Of a stretch of 64,000 bases of DNA, positions 52,364 to 60,563 are shown piece by piece. The stretch comes from Neotamlana nanhaiensis (GTDB lineage Bacteria > Bacteroidota > Bacteroidia > Flavobacteriales > Flavobacteriaceae): contig NZ_JTDV01000010.1 of NCBI RefSeq assembly GCF_000943555.1, forward strand, positions 62,001-126,000, given 5' to 3'. Position 1 is the stretch's first letter, and every line of letters starts with the position of its first letter. Below the pieces are notes generated by a model that searched no databases, was not told the origin of the DNA, and saw only the letters and a program-made list of their open reading frames with translations. The translations under genes and the position numbers were made by a program.

Positions 52364-52979
52364 AATTGTAATAGCAAGTCTTTTATTTTTATTCTGTAGT
52401 TTTTCAATACTGGCTCAAAACGAGAACAACACCAAAGAATCAAAAAAAAAACAGCTCACTAACGAAGTTGTAATCGATTCTATTATTGAAATTCGAGAAC
52501 CTATAGATGCTTTGCGCCCTGCTAAAGCCGCCTTTTTTTCGGCCATTTTACCAGGTTTAGGTCAGGTGTACAATAAAAAATACTGGAAGGTTCCTTTAGT
52601 TTATGCCGCTATTGGAACGGGATTATATTTTTATATTGATAACAGCAAGCAATACAACCGCTATCGCGATGCTTATAAAAGTAGATTAGCAGGCTTTACT
52701 ACAGATGAATTCTATTATGATTCAAACGGAAACTTTCTAGAAACCCCAAGAATAACCACCGAAAACTTAGAAACTGCACAGGATTTCTACAAAAAAAACA
52801 AAGAAATCTCTCTTTTAGTAACCATTGGTTTATACGCCCTAAATATTATTGATGCCAATGTTGATGCGCATTTAATGCAATATAATGTAGACGAAAACTT
52901 ATCTTTGGCACCACATTACGAATTTAATCAAATTGATGCCACAAGTAATTTAGGCTTAACCTTAAATTTTAAATTTTAA
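52347..52979 (+). CDS. DUF5683-family membrane protein
   Basis: 210 residues from a TTG start that lies inside the 3' end of parB (17-bp overlap); no ATG fits and the signal peptide (KVLNKIVIASLLFLFCSFSILA-Q) needs this start. The DUF5683 core is visible in ALRPAKAAFFSAILPGLGQVYNKKYWKVPLVYAAIGTGLYFYIDNSKQYNRYRDAYK, plus a late hydrophobic segment near 155-170. Function is unknown; the gene is fixed in position between parB and dapB in flavobacteria, suggesting an envelope or outer-membrane role. Confidence 0.87.
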   Translation: MKVLNKIVIASLLFLFCSFSILAQNENNTKESKKKQLTNEVVIDSIIEIREPIDALRPAKAAFFSAILPGLGQVYNKKYWKVPLVYAAIGTGLYFYIDNSKQYNRYRDAYKSRLAGFTTDEFYYDSNGNFLETPRITTENLETAQDFYKKNKEISLLVTIGLYALNIIDANVDAHLMQYNVDENLSLAPHYEFNQIDATSNLGLTLNFKF

Positions 52980-53012
52980 CCTTTTAAATAAGGAAAAAAT
53001 AAACACACACAC

Positions 53013-53717
53013 ATGAAAATAGCTTTACTAGGATACGGAAAAATGGGTAAAACCATTGAACAAATCGCTTTAAAACGCGGCCACGATATTGTTTTAAAAA
53101 TAGATAAAGGCGATACCAATTACGACATTACCCAAGCCGATGTTGCTATAGATTTTAGTATTCCAAACGTTGCTTTTAATAACATATCTAATTGCTTAAA
53201 TAATGGCGTTCCCGTAATTTCTGGAACAACTGGGTGGTTAGATGATTTCGATAACGCTGTTAATTTATGTAACGAAAAGAAAGGCGCGTTTATTTATGCT
53301 TCAAATTATAGTTTAGGCGTTAATATCTTTTTTGAACTGAATAAAACACTTGCTAAAATGATGACTAATTTGAAACAATACAATGTTTCGATGGAAGAAA
53401 TTCATCATACACAAAAATTAGATGCGCCAAGTGGAACCGCTATTTCTTTAGCTAACGATATTATTTCAAACAACGCCAATTACAACGATTGGAAGCTGGA
53501 GGAAGCAGGCGAAAACATTATTCCTATTGCAGCAAAACGCATTGAAGATGTTCCTGGTACCCACACCATTACCTACGAAAGCGAGGTAGACACCATCACC
53601 ATAGATCATGTGGCACACAACCGCCAAGGTTTTGCCTTAGGCGCCGTAATTGCTGCAGAATGGATTGTTGGAAAAACAGGCGTTTTTACCATGAAAGATG
53701 TGTTAAACATTGGTTAA
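53013..53717 (+). CDS. dapB: 4-hydroxy-tetrahydrodipicolinate reductase
   Basis: 234 residues. The cofactor loop GYGKMG is at 7-12, GTTGW at 71-75, and the catalytic segment IHHTQKLDAPSGTA (His131-His132, Lys135) is complete. It reduces the dipicolinate precursor for lysine and peptidoglycan. It is the short, E. coli-unlike length typical of Bacteroidota. It lies within the parA-lepB block. Confidence 0.95.
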   Translation: MKIALLGYGKMGKTIEQIALKRGHDIVLKIDKGDTNYDITQADVAIDFSIPNVAFNNISNCLNNGVPVISGTTGWLDDFDNAVNLCNEKKGAFIYASNYSLGVNIFFELNKTLAKMMTNLKQYNVSMEEIHHTQKLDAPSGTAISLANDIISNNANYNDWKLEEAGENIIPIAAKRIEDVPGTHTITYESEVDTITIDHVAHNRQGFALGAVIAAEWIVGKTGVFTMKDVLNIG

Positions 53718-53807
53718 AATCTATTTAACAAGTAACACAGAATAACATTTTGGTACTAACAACAACATTAACCTATTGCTAAGAGGCAATAATCAACATA
53801 AAAAGTT

Positions 53808-55802
53808 ATGACTTGGACACAGTGGTTTATATTCTTATTAATTATTCAAGTAATTCATGGTTTAGGCACCTGGAAACTTTACATTAAAGCTGGCAGACAA
53901 GCTTGGGAAGCATTTGTTCCTGTGTATAATGCCATAGTTTTAATGAAAATAATTAACCGCCCTTGGTGGTGGACTATTTTACTGTTTCTACCCATTGTAA
54001 ACCTCATTATGCTTATGGTGGTTTGGGTTGAAACTGCTCGTAGCTTTGGCAAAAACAGTATTCAAGATACAGCACTAGCCGTTTTAACATTAGGCTTCTA
54101 TAATTATTATTTAAATTATGTTGCCAATGTTTCTTACGTTGAAAACCGAAGTCTTCAACCTAAATCGGGTTCAGGTGAATGGACAAGCTCTATTTTATTT
54201 GCAATTGTAGCAGCAACCATTGTACATACCTATTTTATTCAACCGTTTACTATTCCGTCATCGTCTTTAGAAAAATCGCTACTAGTTGGCGACTTTTTAT
54301 TTGTTAGCAAGTTTCATTTCGGTGCACGTGTGCCTATGACAACCGTTGGAGCGCCTATGGTACATGACACCATTCCGGTAATAAAAAAGAAATCCTATTT
54401 ATTCGATGACCATAAAGGTAGCTCCTCTTGGAAAAACAAACTACAACTCCCTTATTTACGTATTCCAGGGTTTGAAAGTATTGAGCGTAACGATATTGTG
54501 GTTTTTAATCAACCTGCCGATACGCTTTTGGATATGAACAACTTTCATCCAGATCGTAACTATTACAAACCTATCGATAAAAAAACCAACTTGGTAAAAC
54601 GTTGTGTTGGGGTTGCTGGCGACACCCTAGAAGTTCGTGATGGTTTTGTTTACATAAATGGGAAGAAAAACGAACTGCCCGATCGTGCGCATCTACAATT
54701 TAGCTATTGGGTTCAACCAAAATCGAGCCAGTTCAATCCTAAATTTTTAAAGGATCGTTACGATATTACCGATGGTTTTGGGTTGAACAATCAAAATATA
54801 TATTATTTCGCTGCTATTTCCGATGAAGCTTTGGCAAAGTTTAAAAACAATCCAAATGTAGTTAGCATTACGCCTAACATTAAAGAAAAAGGTGAACGTG
54901 ATCCTAATATTTTTCCACATGATCCTAATTATAATTGGAATGTCGATCAATTTGGGCCACTTTATATTCCCGAAGAAGGAAAAAGTATTAACATTACCGT
55001 TGATAACCTGCCGCTTTACAAACGTGTAATTACCGAGTACGAAGGCAATACATTAAGTGTAAAGGGCAACCAAATTATAATTAATGGTGAAGTAACAAAC
55101 AACTACACCTTTAAACAAAACTACTATTGGATGATGGGTGATAACCGCCACAACTCTATTGATGCTCGCGCTTGGGGCTTTGTGCCGTTTAGCCACGTGG
55201 TTGGAAAACCCGTATTTATTTGGATGAGTTGGGATGGCTCTAGCCCACGTTGGGAGCGCTTTTTTACAACGGTACAAGGTAAAGGAGAAGCTTCGTCTAT
55301 GCTACTTCCTTTCTTGATTATTCTGATCGGACTATTTTTATTTAATAGATACTTAAATAAAAATTCAGACATATTTGAATCTGAAATGCCGCTTTCTGCC
55401 TTTCAATTTGCGTCAATTTTTGATCGTGTTAAAGCCGCCTTTATTGACACTGTTATACTCATTTTAATGATGTATGTATTCTCTTTAATTTTTGACAGTT
55501 TTGAACCTGTTTCAGAAATCATAAAAATTACGATTTACATATTGCTATTTATTTTATACGACCCCTTGTTAACAGCTTTAAAAGGAGGAACAATCGGTCA
55601 TTCTATTCTAAAATTAGGTGTTAGAAAAGATGAAAACTATGATGAAAAAGGCAAAAGAATTCCTTTTTTAATTGCCATAATTAGATTTATACTTAAAGGC
55701 ACTCTTGGTTGGGTTTCTTTATTAACTATTTCTGGAGACAAAAAGAAGAAATCAATACATGATAAAGCGGCTAAATCAGTCGTGATCAAACTCAATAAAT
55801 AA
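53808..55802 (+). CDS. lepB: signal peptidase I with DUF5684 N-terminus and fused RDD membrane domain
   Basis: 664 residues. The N-terminal membrane region (1-115, DUF5684-like) is followed by the S26 peptidase. The nucleophile is Ser153 (PSSSLEKSLLVGD), general base Lys264 (LVKRCVGVAGD), and box E is GDNRHNSIDARAWG (444-457). A large insert (about 290-400) is usual in Bacteroidota. The C-terminal 130 residues (about 533-664) are an RDD-type module, FDRVKAAFIDTVI ... GGTIGHSILKLGVR, after a further helix. It cleaves signal peptides at the outer face of the inner membrane. The RDD fusion is unusual for this family. Confidence 0.93.
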   Translation: MTWTQWFIFLLIIQVIHGLGTWKLYIKAGRQAWEAFVPVYNAIVLMKIINRPWWWTILLFLPIVNLIMLMVVWVETARSFGKNSIQDTALAVLTLGFYNYYLNYVANVSYVENRSLQPKSGSGEWTSSILFAIVAATIVHTYFIQPFTIPSSSLEKSLLVGDFLFVSKFHFGARVPMTTVGAPMVHDTIPVIKKKSYLFDDHKGSSSWKNKLQLPYLRIPGFESIERNDIVVFNQPADTLLDMNNFHPDRNYYKPIDKKTNLVKRCVGVAGDTLEVRDGFVYINGKKNELPDRAHLQFSYWVQPKSSQFNPKFLKDRYDITDGFGLNNQNIYYFAAISDEALAKFKNNPNVVSITPNIKEKGERDPNIFPHDPNYNWNVDQFGPLYIPEEGKSINITVDNLPLYKRVITEYEGNTLSVKGNQIIINGEVTNNYTFKQNYYWMMGDNRHNSIDARAWGFVPFSHVVGKPVFIWMSWDGSSPRWERFFTTVQGKGEASSMLLPFLIILIGLFLFNRYLNKNSDIFESEMPLSAFQFASIFDRVKAAFIDTVILILMMYVFSLIFDSFEPVSEIIKITIYILLFILYDPLLTALKGGTIGHSILKLGVRKDENYDEKGKRIPFLIAIIRFILKGTLGWVSLLTISGDKKKKSIHDKAAKSVVIKLNK

Positions 55803-55851
55803 TCATTTAAAAAAAATTATTTACTTAAGTTATTCACACATTTCAATTAAA

Positions 55852-55875
55852 AAATTCCCACTTTCGTGGGAATTT
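55852..55875 (+). terminator. hairpin between lepB and the WbqC gene
   Basis: AAATTCCCAC pairs perfectly with GTGGGAATTT around TTTC. It ends 5 bp before the ATG of the WbqC-like gene, so it may terminate lepB transcription or sit in the leader of the next gene. Confidence 0.65.
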
Positions 55876-55880
55876 AAATT

Positions 55881-56504
55881 ATGAATATCATCTTACACCC
55901 AACATACTTCCCAAACATTAAGCATTTTGTTGCTATGGCAAATGCCGAAGAAGTATGTTTTGAAATGGATGATAATTTTATAAAACAAACCTACCGAAAT
56001 CGAGCAAATATTTATGGTGCAAATGGTAAATTAACCTTGAATATTCCGGTTGTTTATTCTCAAAAAAATCGGCAAAAATACCGTGATGTTAAAATTTTTA
56101 ATGATGAAAACTGGCAGAGCAACCACTGGAAATCTTTAGAATCGGCTTATAGAACCTCTCCTTTTTTTGAATTTTATGAAGATGAATTGCAACCACTTTT
56201 TACCGAAAAAGCTGATTTTATTTTAGATTTTAATTTGAAGTGTTTTGAAGTAGTGTGTGTTTGTTTACAATTAGATTTAAACCTAACACAATCTACAACC
56301 TTTGAAAAGGAAATAACCGATAAAACAGATTTTCGACCATTAGTTAATGCTAAAAAAGAAACCGCGCCTAACTTTGATAGTTACACGCAAGTTTTTAGCA
56401 ATAAACACGGTTTTATACCCAACTTAAGCATCCTAGATTTACTATTTAATGAAGGCCCAAATGCCTTAAATTATTTAGAATCTCAGCAACTAAATGTATT
56501 ATAA
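55881..56504 (+). CDS. WbqC-family protein
   Basis: 207 residues. WbqC-like signature segments are HPTYFPNIKHFVAMANAEEVCFEMDDNFIKQTYRNRANIYGANGKLTLNIPV and the C-terminal FSNKHGFIPNLSILDLLFNEGPNALNYL. The family is implicated in amino-sugar/polysaccharide acylation but is not firmly characterised. It is the standard last gene of the parA-lepB block. It overlaps the next gene by one base. Confidence 0.88.
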   Translation: MNIILHPTYFPNIKHFVAMANAEEVCFEMDDNFIKQTYRNRANIYGANGKLTLNIPVVYSQKNRQKYRDVKIFNDENWQSNHWKSLESAYRTSPFFEFYEDELQPLFTEKADFILDFNLKCFEVVCVCLQLDLNLTQSTTFEKEITDKTDFRPLVNAKKETAPNFDSYTQVFSNKHGFIPNLSILDLLFNEGPNALNYLESQQLNVL

Positions 56505-56812
56505 TGTTACAACCCTTTGTACATTACGGCACTCATTTTTTATTACCTTTAATAATAGCCATAGTATTTTACCGTAAACAATGGAAAATTGCTTATATAA
56601 CTATGGCTGCAGGCATATTAATAGATTTAGACCATTTGCTCGCAACACCTATATTCGATCCTAATCGTTGCAGTATAGGTTATCATCCGCTGCATTCTTG
56701 GTTTGCTATTTTATTTTATATTTTTCTTTTGGTTCCTAAAAAATCGCGTTTAGTCGCACTTGGCTTAGTTATTCACATAATTGCCGATATCTTAGATTGC
56801 AGCTTTATGTAA
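56504..56812 (+). CDS. DUF6122-family small membrane protein
   Basis: 102 residues with three or four hydrophobic segments and conserved polar residues inside them (HYGTHFLLP, LIDLDHLLATPIFDPNRCSIGYHPLHSW, IHIIADILDC). The His/Asp pattern (LDHL, HPLHS, HIIAD) resembles membrane metal-dependent hydrolases of the YdjM type, in much shortened form. Start overlaps the WbqC stop by 1 bp; its 3' end directly abuts the convergent sulfotransferase-like gene. Confidence 0.78.
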   Translation: MLQPFVHYGTHFLLPLIIAIVFYRKQWKIAYITMAAGILIDLDHLLATPIFDPNRCSIGYHPLHSWFAILFYIFLLVPKKSRLVALGLVIHIIADILDCSFM

Positions 56813-57709
56813 TTAAATACCACCGTAAATTAAATCTTCGGTTAAATCTAGAGTTTCAACCTGACTCAAATCGGTTACCAAACGTGTACTGTAGGCTTTA
56901 CAGGCCTTCCACTCGGTTTTATAGTATTTTTTTACGGCTTTCAATTCCTTTTTATCAATAAGCGGTTCTTTAGTAAACATGCTGTCTGGCAATAATCGCG
57001 CTCCATGTAAAATGCCATAACGCAATCCGCCTAAATACAGTTTCCAAAATAAATTTAAAACTCCATTTTTAAATTTGCGTCGCTTAGTCATATTAACATA
57101 TTTACCAACAAATTGCATCGCTTTTAATTGTTTTTCTGAATAGGATTTATGTTTTCTAGACAAATCTAAATCGCTTAAATTGACCGTCGTATTTAAAGCA
57201 TTTGCAATACCTCCTATAAAAGCTTTTGAATCATTTTTTAAATCGTTGTAAACTAAAACCAAAGGCTTTTTATTAAAATTAGTTTCTAAAATTTTAATTT
57301 GCCTATCGTAATCCATGTGTAATTTTTTAAAATAACCTGAATCGTTTTCTACATCAAAAAAATCTTTAAAACTCCCCGTAAAACCATTTTTTACATAACG
57401 TCTATATTCCGAAGCAATGTAACTATCATGCCTTCTAAATACAATTATAGATAAAGTATCTGGGTAAGCTTTTGCGAATTTTTGAACCTCACTTTCAAAA
57501 ACTCGACGATCTAACTCGCGTGATACCAAATACCTTTTATACGCGCCTTTGCTTATAATTTTTATAGATTTTTTATAGCGCGTTCGTTGAATATAAAAAA
57601 GCCCTTTAAGCTTTGGAAAGACGCGATATTGTAAAAAAGTAGTTCCTGTTTTTGCGGTACCAACATGAAAAAAAACTTCAGGTTGATTGTTTTTGGTTAA
57701 CGTTTGCAT
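56813..57709 (-). CDS. sulfotransferase-like protein
   Basis: 298 residues from the ATG at 57709 (a GTG at 57733 would add eight). FFHVGTAKTGTTFLQ near the N-terminus is a 5'-phosphosulfate-binding loop; IVFRRHDSYIASEYRRYVKNG matches the 3'-phosphate loop of sulfotransferases. Acceptor is unknown, perhaps a surface glycan. No partner genes are nearby; 57710-57830 shows no further feature. Confidence 0.75.
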   Translation of the reverse strand: MQTLTKNNQPEVFFHVGTAKTGTTFLQYRVFPKLKGLFYIQRTRYKKSIKIISKGAYKRYLVSRELDRRVFESEVQKFAKAYPDTLSIIVFRRHDSYIASEYRRYVKNGFTGSFKDFFDVENDSGYFKKLHMDYDRQIKILETNFNKKPLVLVYNDLKNDSKAFIGGIANALNTTVNLSDLDLSRKHKSYSEKQLKAMQFVGKYVNMTKRRKFKNGVLNLFWKLYLGGLRYGILHGARLLPDSMFTKEPLIDKKELKAVKKYYKTEWKACKAYSTRLVTDLSQVETLDLTEDLIYGGI

Positions 57710-57830
57710 TTGTAAGTTTTTGATGGTTAGCACTTAAACCACAAACATAATTGCACTATGTTATTTAAAAGTTATTGCTAATTCTTTTTATAGCTAACAT
57801 TTAAAGCAACATATTAATAAAGCGTTAAAC

Positions 57831-58853
57831 CTATTTACTACTTAAAGTTGTTGTAATGGGATAATGATCGGAGTAATGACCTTTAAACGTATTAAAACCA
57901 TTTACAGAGAAGGCATCGTCGGCAAAAATAAAATCAATACGAATGGGAAAGAATTTAAAATGATAGGTTTTACCAAAACCACTCCCCGCTTCAATAAAAG
58001 CATCGTTTAAATCGCCTTTAATTTTTCGGTAAACATATGAAAAATCCGTATTGTTGAAATCACCACAAATAATCATTTTATAATGGCATTTATTACGATG
58101 CTCTAAAAATAATTCGGTTTGAAACTCTTGTTCCTTAAATGTAGAATTAACCCTTTGAAACAAACGTTCGGAATCTTCATTTTTAAGACTTTCTACCTCA
58201 GGATTTATTTTTAAAGATTCTAGGTGAATATTATAAACTCTAATGGTATCTTTTCCGTTTACAACATCAGCAAAAATGGCATTATTGGCTGTATTAGGAA
58301 ACTCAATTGATCCAGAATTAATTATTGGGAAATTCGAAAAAATAGCTTGTCCAGATTTAGTTTTCTTCCCTGATAGCTTTTCATATTTATACTTAAAAAA
58401 AGATAAATCGACGTTTTTATGTGGATGATATTCTTGAATGCTCAAAATATCGGGAGAGGCGTCTTTAATTAAATCTACTATTTTGGTTTCAACATTTTCT
58501 TCAGGCAACCAATCGTAAAGATTAAATAAGCGCACATTGTAATTCATCACTTTAAAATTACCCGAATTTTCAATATGTTTTGATGATGAAAACTTATACA
58601 GCGATCCATAGGTGAAATAACCTATAACCAAAACAACTAACGACAATATTAACTGCTTTTTTAGCTTAATAAGCCAATACAATAAAAACAGTAAATTCAT
58701 TAAAATTAGAAACGACACCCCCAAATTTAGCACCGCTAAAATGCCAAATGTTTTAGGTGGTAAAAAAGGCAACACATAAGACAGCAACAATAACAGCGCA
58801 AAAACGCCATTAAAAAAATAAACAACTTTATTTATAAAGCTAAGTTTACTCAT
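57831..58853 (-). CDS. endonuclease/exonuclease/phosphatase-family membrane protein
   Basis: 340 residues. Three hydrophobic segments (about 9-30, 35-60 and 69-88) anchor the protein; the EEP domain follows. The motifs MNYNVRLFN, ILSIQEYHPH, VYNIHLES, MIICGDFNNTD and the terminal GHYSDHYPI are complete, so it should be an active metal-dependent phosphodiesterase or phosphatase. Substrate is unknown. It is downstream of the rhomboid genes, which often neighbour it in flavobacteria. Confidence 0.88.
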   Translation of the reverse strand: MSKLSFINKVVYFFNGVFALLLLLSYVLPFLPPKTFGILAVLNLGVSFLILMNLLFLLYWLIKLKKQLILSLVVLVIGYFTYGSLYKFSSSKHIENSGNFKVMNYNVRLFNLYDWLPEENVETKIVDLIKDASPDILSIQEYHPHKNVDLSFFKYKYEKLSGKKTKSGQAIFSNFPIINSGSIEFPNTANNAIFADVVNGKDTIRVYNIHLESLKINPEVESLKNEDSERLFQRVNSTFKEQEFQTELFLEHRNKCHYKMIICGDFNNTDFSYVYRKIKGDLNDAFIEAGSGFGKTYHFKFFPIRIDFIFADDAFSVNGFNTFKGHYSDHYPITTTLSSK

Positions 58854-58915
58854 GTGTTGCTTGTATTGCTTGTTTTAATTTGAAGATTTTTAAACTTTGA
58901 AAAATTACGAGTTTA

Positions 58916-59770
58916 CTACTTACCTGCTCTAAATAAAAACTCCTTTTCCTCTGATGTTAAACTATCGTAACCACTTTTACTTATTTTATCGAGAATAACA
59001 TCCACTTTTTTTTGATTATTAAACTCATTAAAATCGGCTTTAGTATAACCACCTACTTTATTTTTGTTTTTGTGTACTGTTTTTAAAGGCCCTTTTTTTG
59101 AAGACTTAAATACGTTGAAAATTTTGTCCATTAACCGTTCAAAACCACTACCAATATCACTTCCAACTTGTAACTGCTTCGCATAAATATAACCTAGTAA
59201 TGCACCTCCCAAATGAGCCAAATTACCACCAGCGTTAGCACCTAATAACCCAACAACATCTAAAACTACAATACCTAAGCCAATATACCATAATTTAATA
59301 TTGAAAGTAAAAAAGCGCACTTCTTGGTTTGGCATGTAAGCACATAAAAAAATAAGTAACGCCCTAACTGCAGCCGAAGCTCCCAACAACCTAGAATACT
59401 CACCAAACAAGCTAGGCAACAAGGTATAACCTAACATAAATAATATGCCCCCGAAAATAGCTCCTAAAAAATAAACGTTTAAAGCCATTTTTGAACTAAA
59501 CAGATTTAAAAACATACGCCCCAAAAAGAACAACCAAAGCATATTGAACAAAATATGTAAAAAATCGGTTTCCGAATGCAAAAACGCATAACTAATTATG
59601 GTCCACGGTTTGGTAATAAACTCACTAAAACTACTTGGTAATTCAAACCAAACCATTTGATTTTTAAACACAAGTGATAGCAAAAAAACAACCACATTAA
59701 TGGCTATAATTTTTTCTAATACATTTAGGTTAGCAAATTTGTATTTTAAGTCTTGAACAAAAGAACTCAT
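58916..59770 (-). CDS. rhomboid family intramembrane serine protease (second of pair)
   Basis: 284 residues from the ATG at 59770, which overlaps the stop of the preceding gene in TAATG; a longer TTG start at 59779 is less likely. Six membrane helices. The catalytic pair is Ser132 (LLGASAAVRAL) and His186 (NLAHLGGALLG), and the HILFNMLWLFFLG helix is present. GASA instead of GxSG is a small change at the nucleophile loop. A cytoplasmic C-terminal tail (about 205-284) is basic. Substrate is unknown. Confidence 0.88.
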   Translation of the reverse strand: MSSFVQDLKYKFANLNVLEKIIAINVVVFLLSLVFKNQMVWFELPSSFSEFITKPWTIISYAFLHSETDFLHILFNMLWLFFLGRMFLNLFSSKMALNVYFLGAIFGGILFMLGYTLLPSLFGEYSRLLGASAAVRALLIFLCAYMPNQEVRFFTFNIKLWYIGLGIVVLDVVGLLGANAGGNLAHLGGALLGYIYAKQLQVGSDIGSGFERLMDKIFNVFKSSKKGPLKTVHKNKNKVGGYTKADFNEFNNQKKVDVILDKISKSGYDSLTSEEKEFLFRAGK

Positions 59771-60516
59771 TAATACCAACGATTTTGGTTAAACTGATTT
59801 TTTTTCCAATACCACATAATAATAAATCCGGTAATCGCGCCACCAACGTGAGCCATATATGCCGTATTACTTGGACTAAAAAAGGATTGTCCTGTAATGC
59901 CAGAAATCAAATCTAATATAATAATTCCAGGGATAAAATACTTAGCTTTTATAGGGATAGGAAGAAAGATCATCATAAGTTCTGCATTAGGGTTCATCAT
60001 CCCAAAAGCTGCTAAAACTCCCATTATACACCCCGAAGCGCCTACCATTGATGCAAAATAAATTTCGTTAAACTCCTGCCCAATAGCTCTAAACGCTTTA
60101 CCTTCTTTAAACACTTCAATAATTTGGTCTTGTGTAAAACCTAAAGCCATCGCTTCTTGTTCCATAGGAATATACCTAAAATAATAGTAGCCTAACTGTA
60201 ACGCTACCGCTCCTAATCCAGCCGATATATAAATAAACAAAAAACGCTTTGAGCCTAAGGCGTTTTCTACAGGCGTACCAAACATCCAAAGTGCAAACAT
60301 ATTAAACAACAAATGTGTAACACTAAGGTGTTGTAAATATCCGCCACCATGCATAAACATGTGTGTAATAATTTGCCAAGGTTTAAACGCTTCATTTTTT
60401 GGAAAATATAAAGCAAACCAATCATAAAATACTCCATTGCCAATAAAAAGCGTTCCTATAAACATTAATACATTAATGATTATTAAGTGTTTTACAGTCT
60501 CGGAGATTCTCATCAT
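59770..60516 (-). CDS. rhomboid family intramembrane serine protease (first of pair)
   Basis: 248 residues, six helices. The rhomboid hallmarks HLLFNMFALWMFG, VGASGCIMGVLAAF (Ser161) and AYMAHVGGAITGF (His223) are intact. It is probably cotranscribed with its neighbour by stop-start overlap (TAATG). It belongs to the mutL-rhomboid-rhomboid block common in flavobacteria. Confidence 0.93.
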   Translation of the reverse strand: MMRISETVKHLIIINVLMFIGTLFIGNGVFYDWFALYFPKNEAFKPWQIITHMFMHGGGYLQHLSVTHLLFNMFALWMFGTPVENALGSKRFLFIYISAGLGAVALQLGYYYFRYIPMEQEAMALGFTQDQIIEVFKEGKAFRAIGQEFNEIYFASMVGASGCIMGVLAAFGMMNPNAELMMIFLPIPIKAKYFIPGIIILDLISGITGQSFFSPSNTAYMAHVGGAITGFIIMWYWKKNQFNQNRWY

Positions 60517-60563
60517 AATTTAAACTTTCTTATTGTAAATCTTTAATCTAAGTTAAAGTAACA

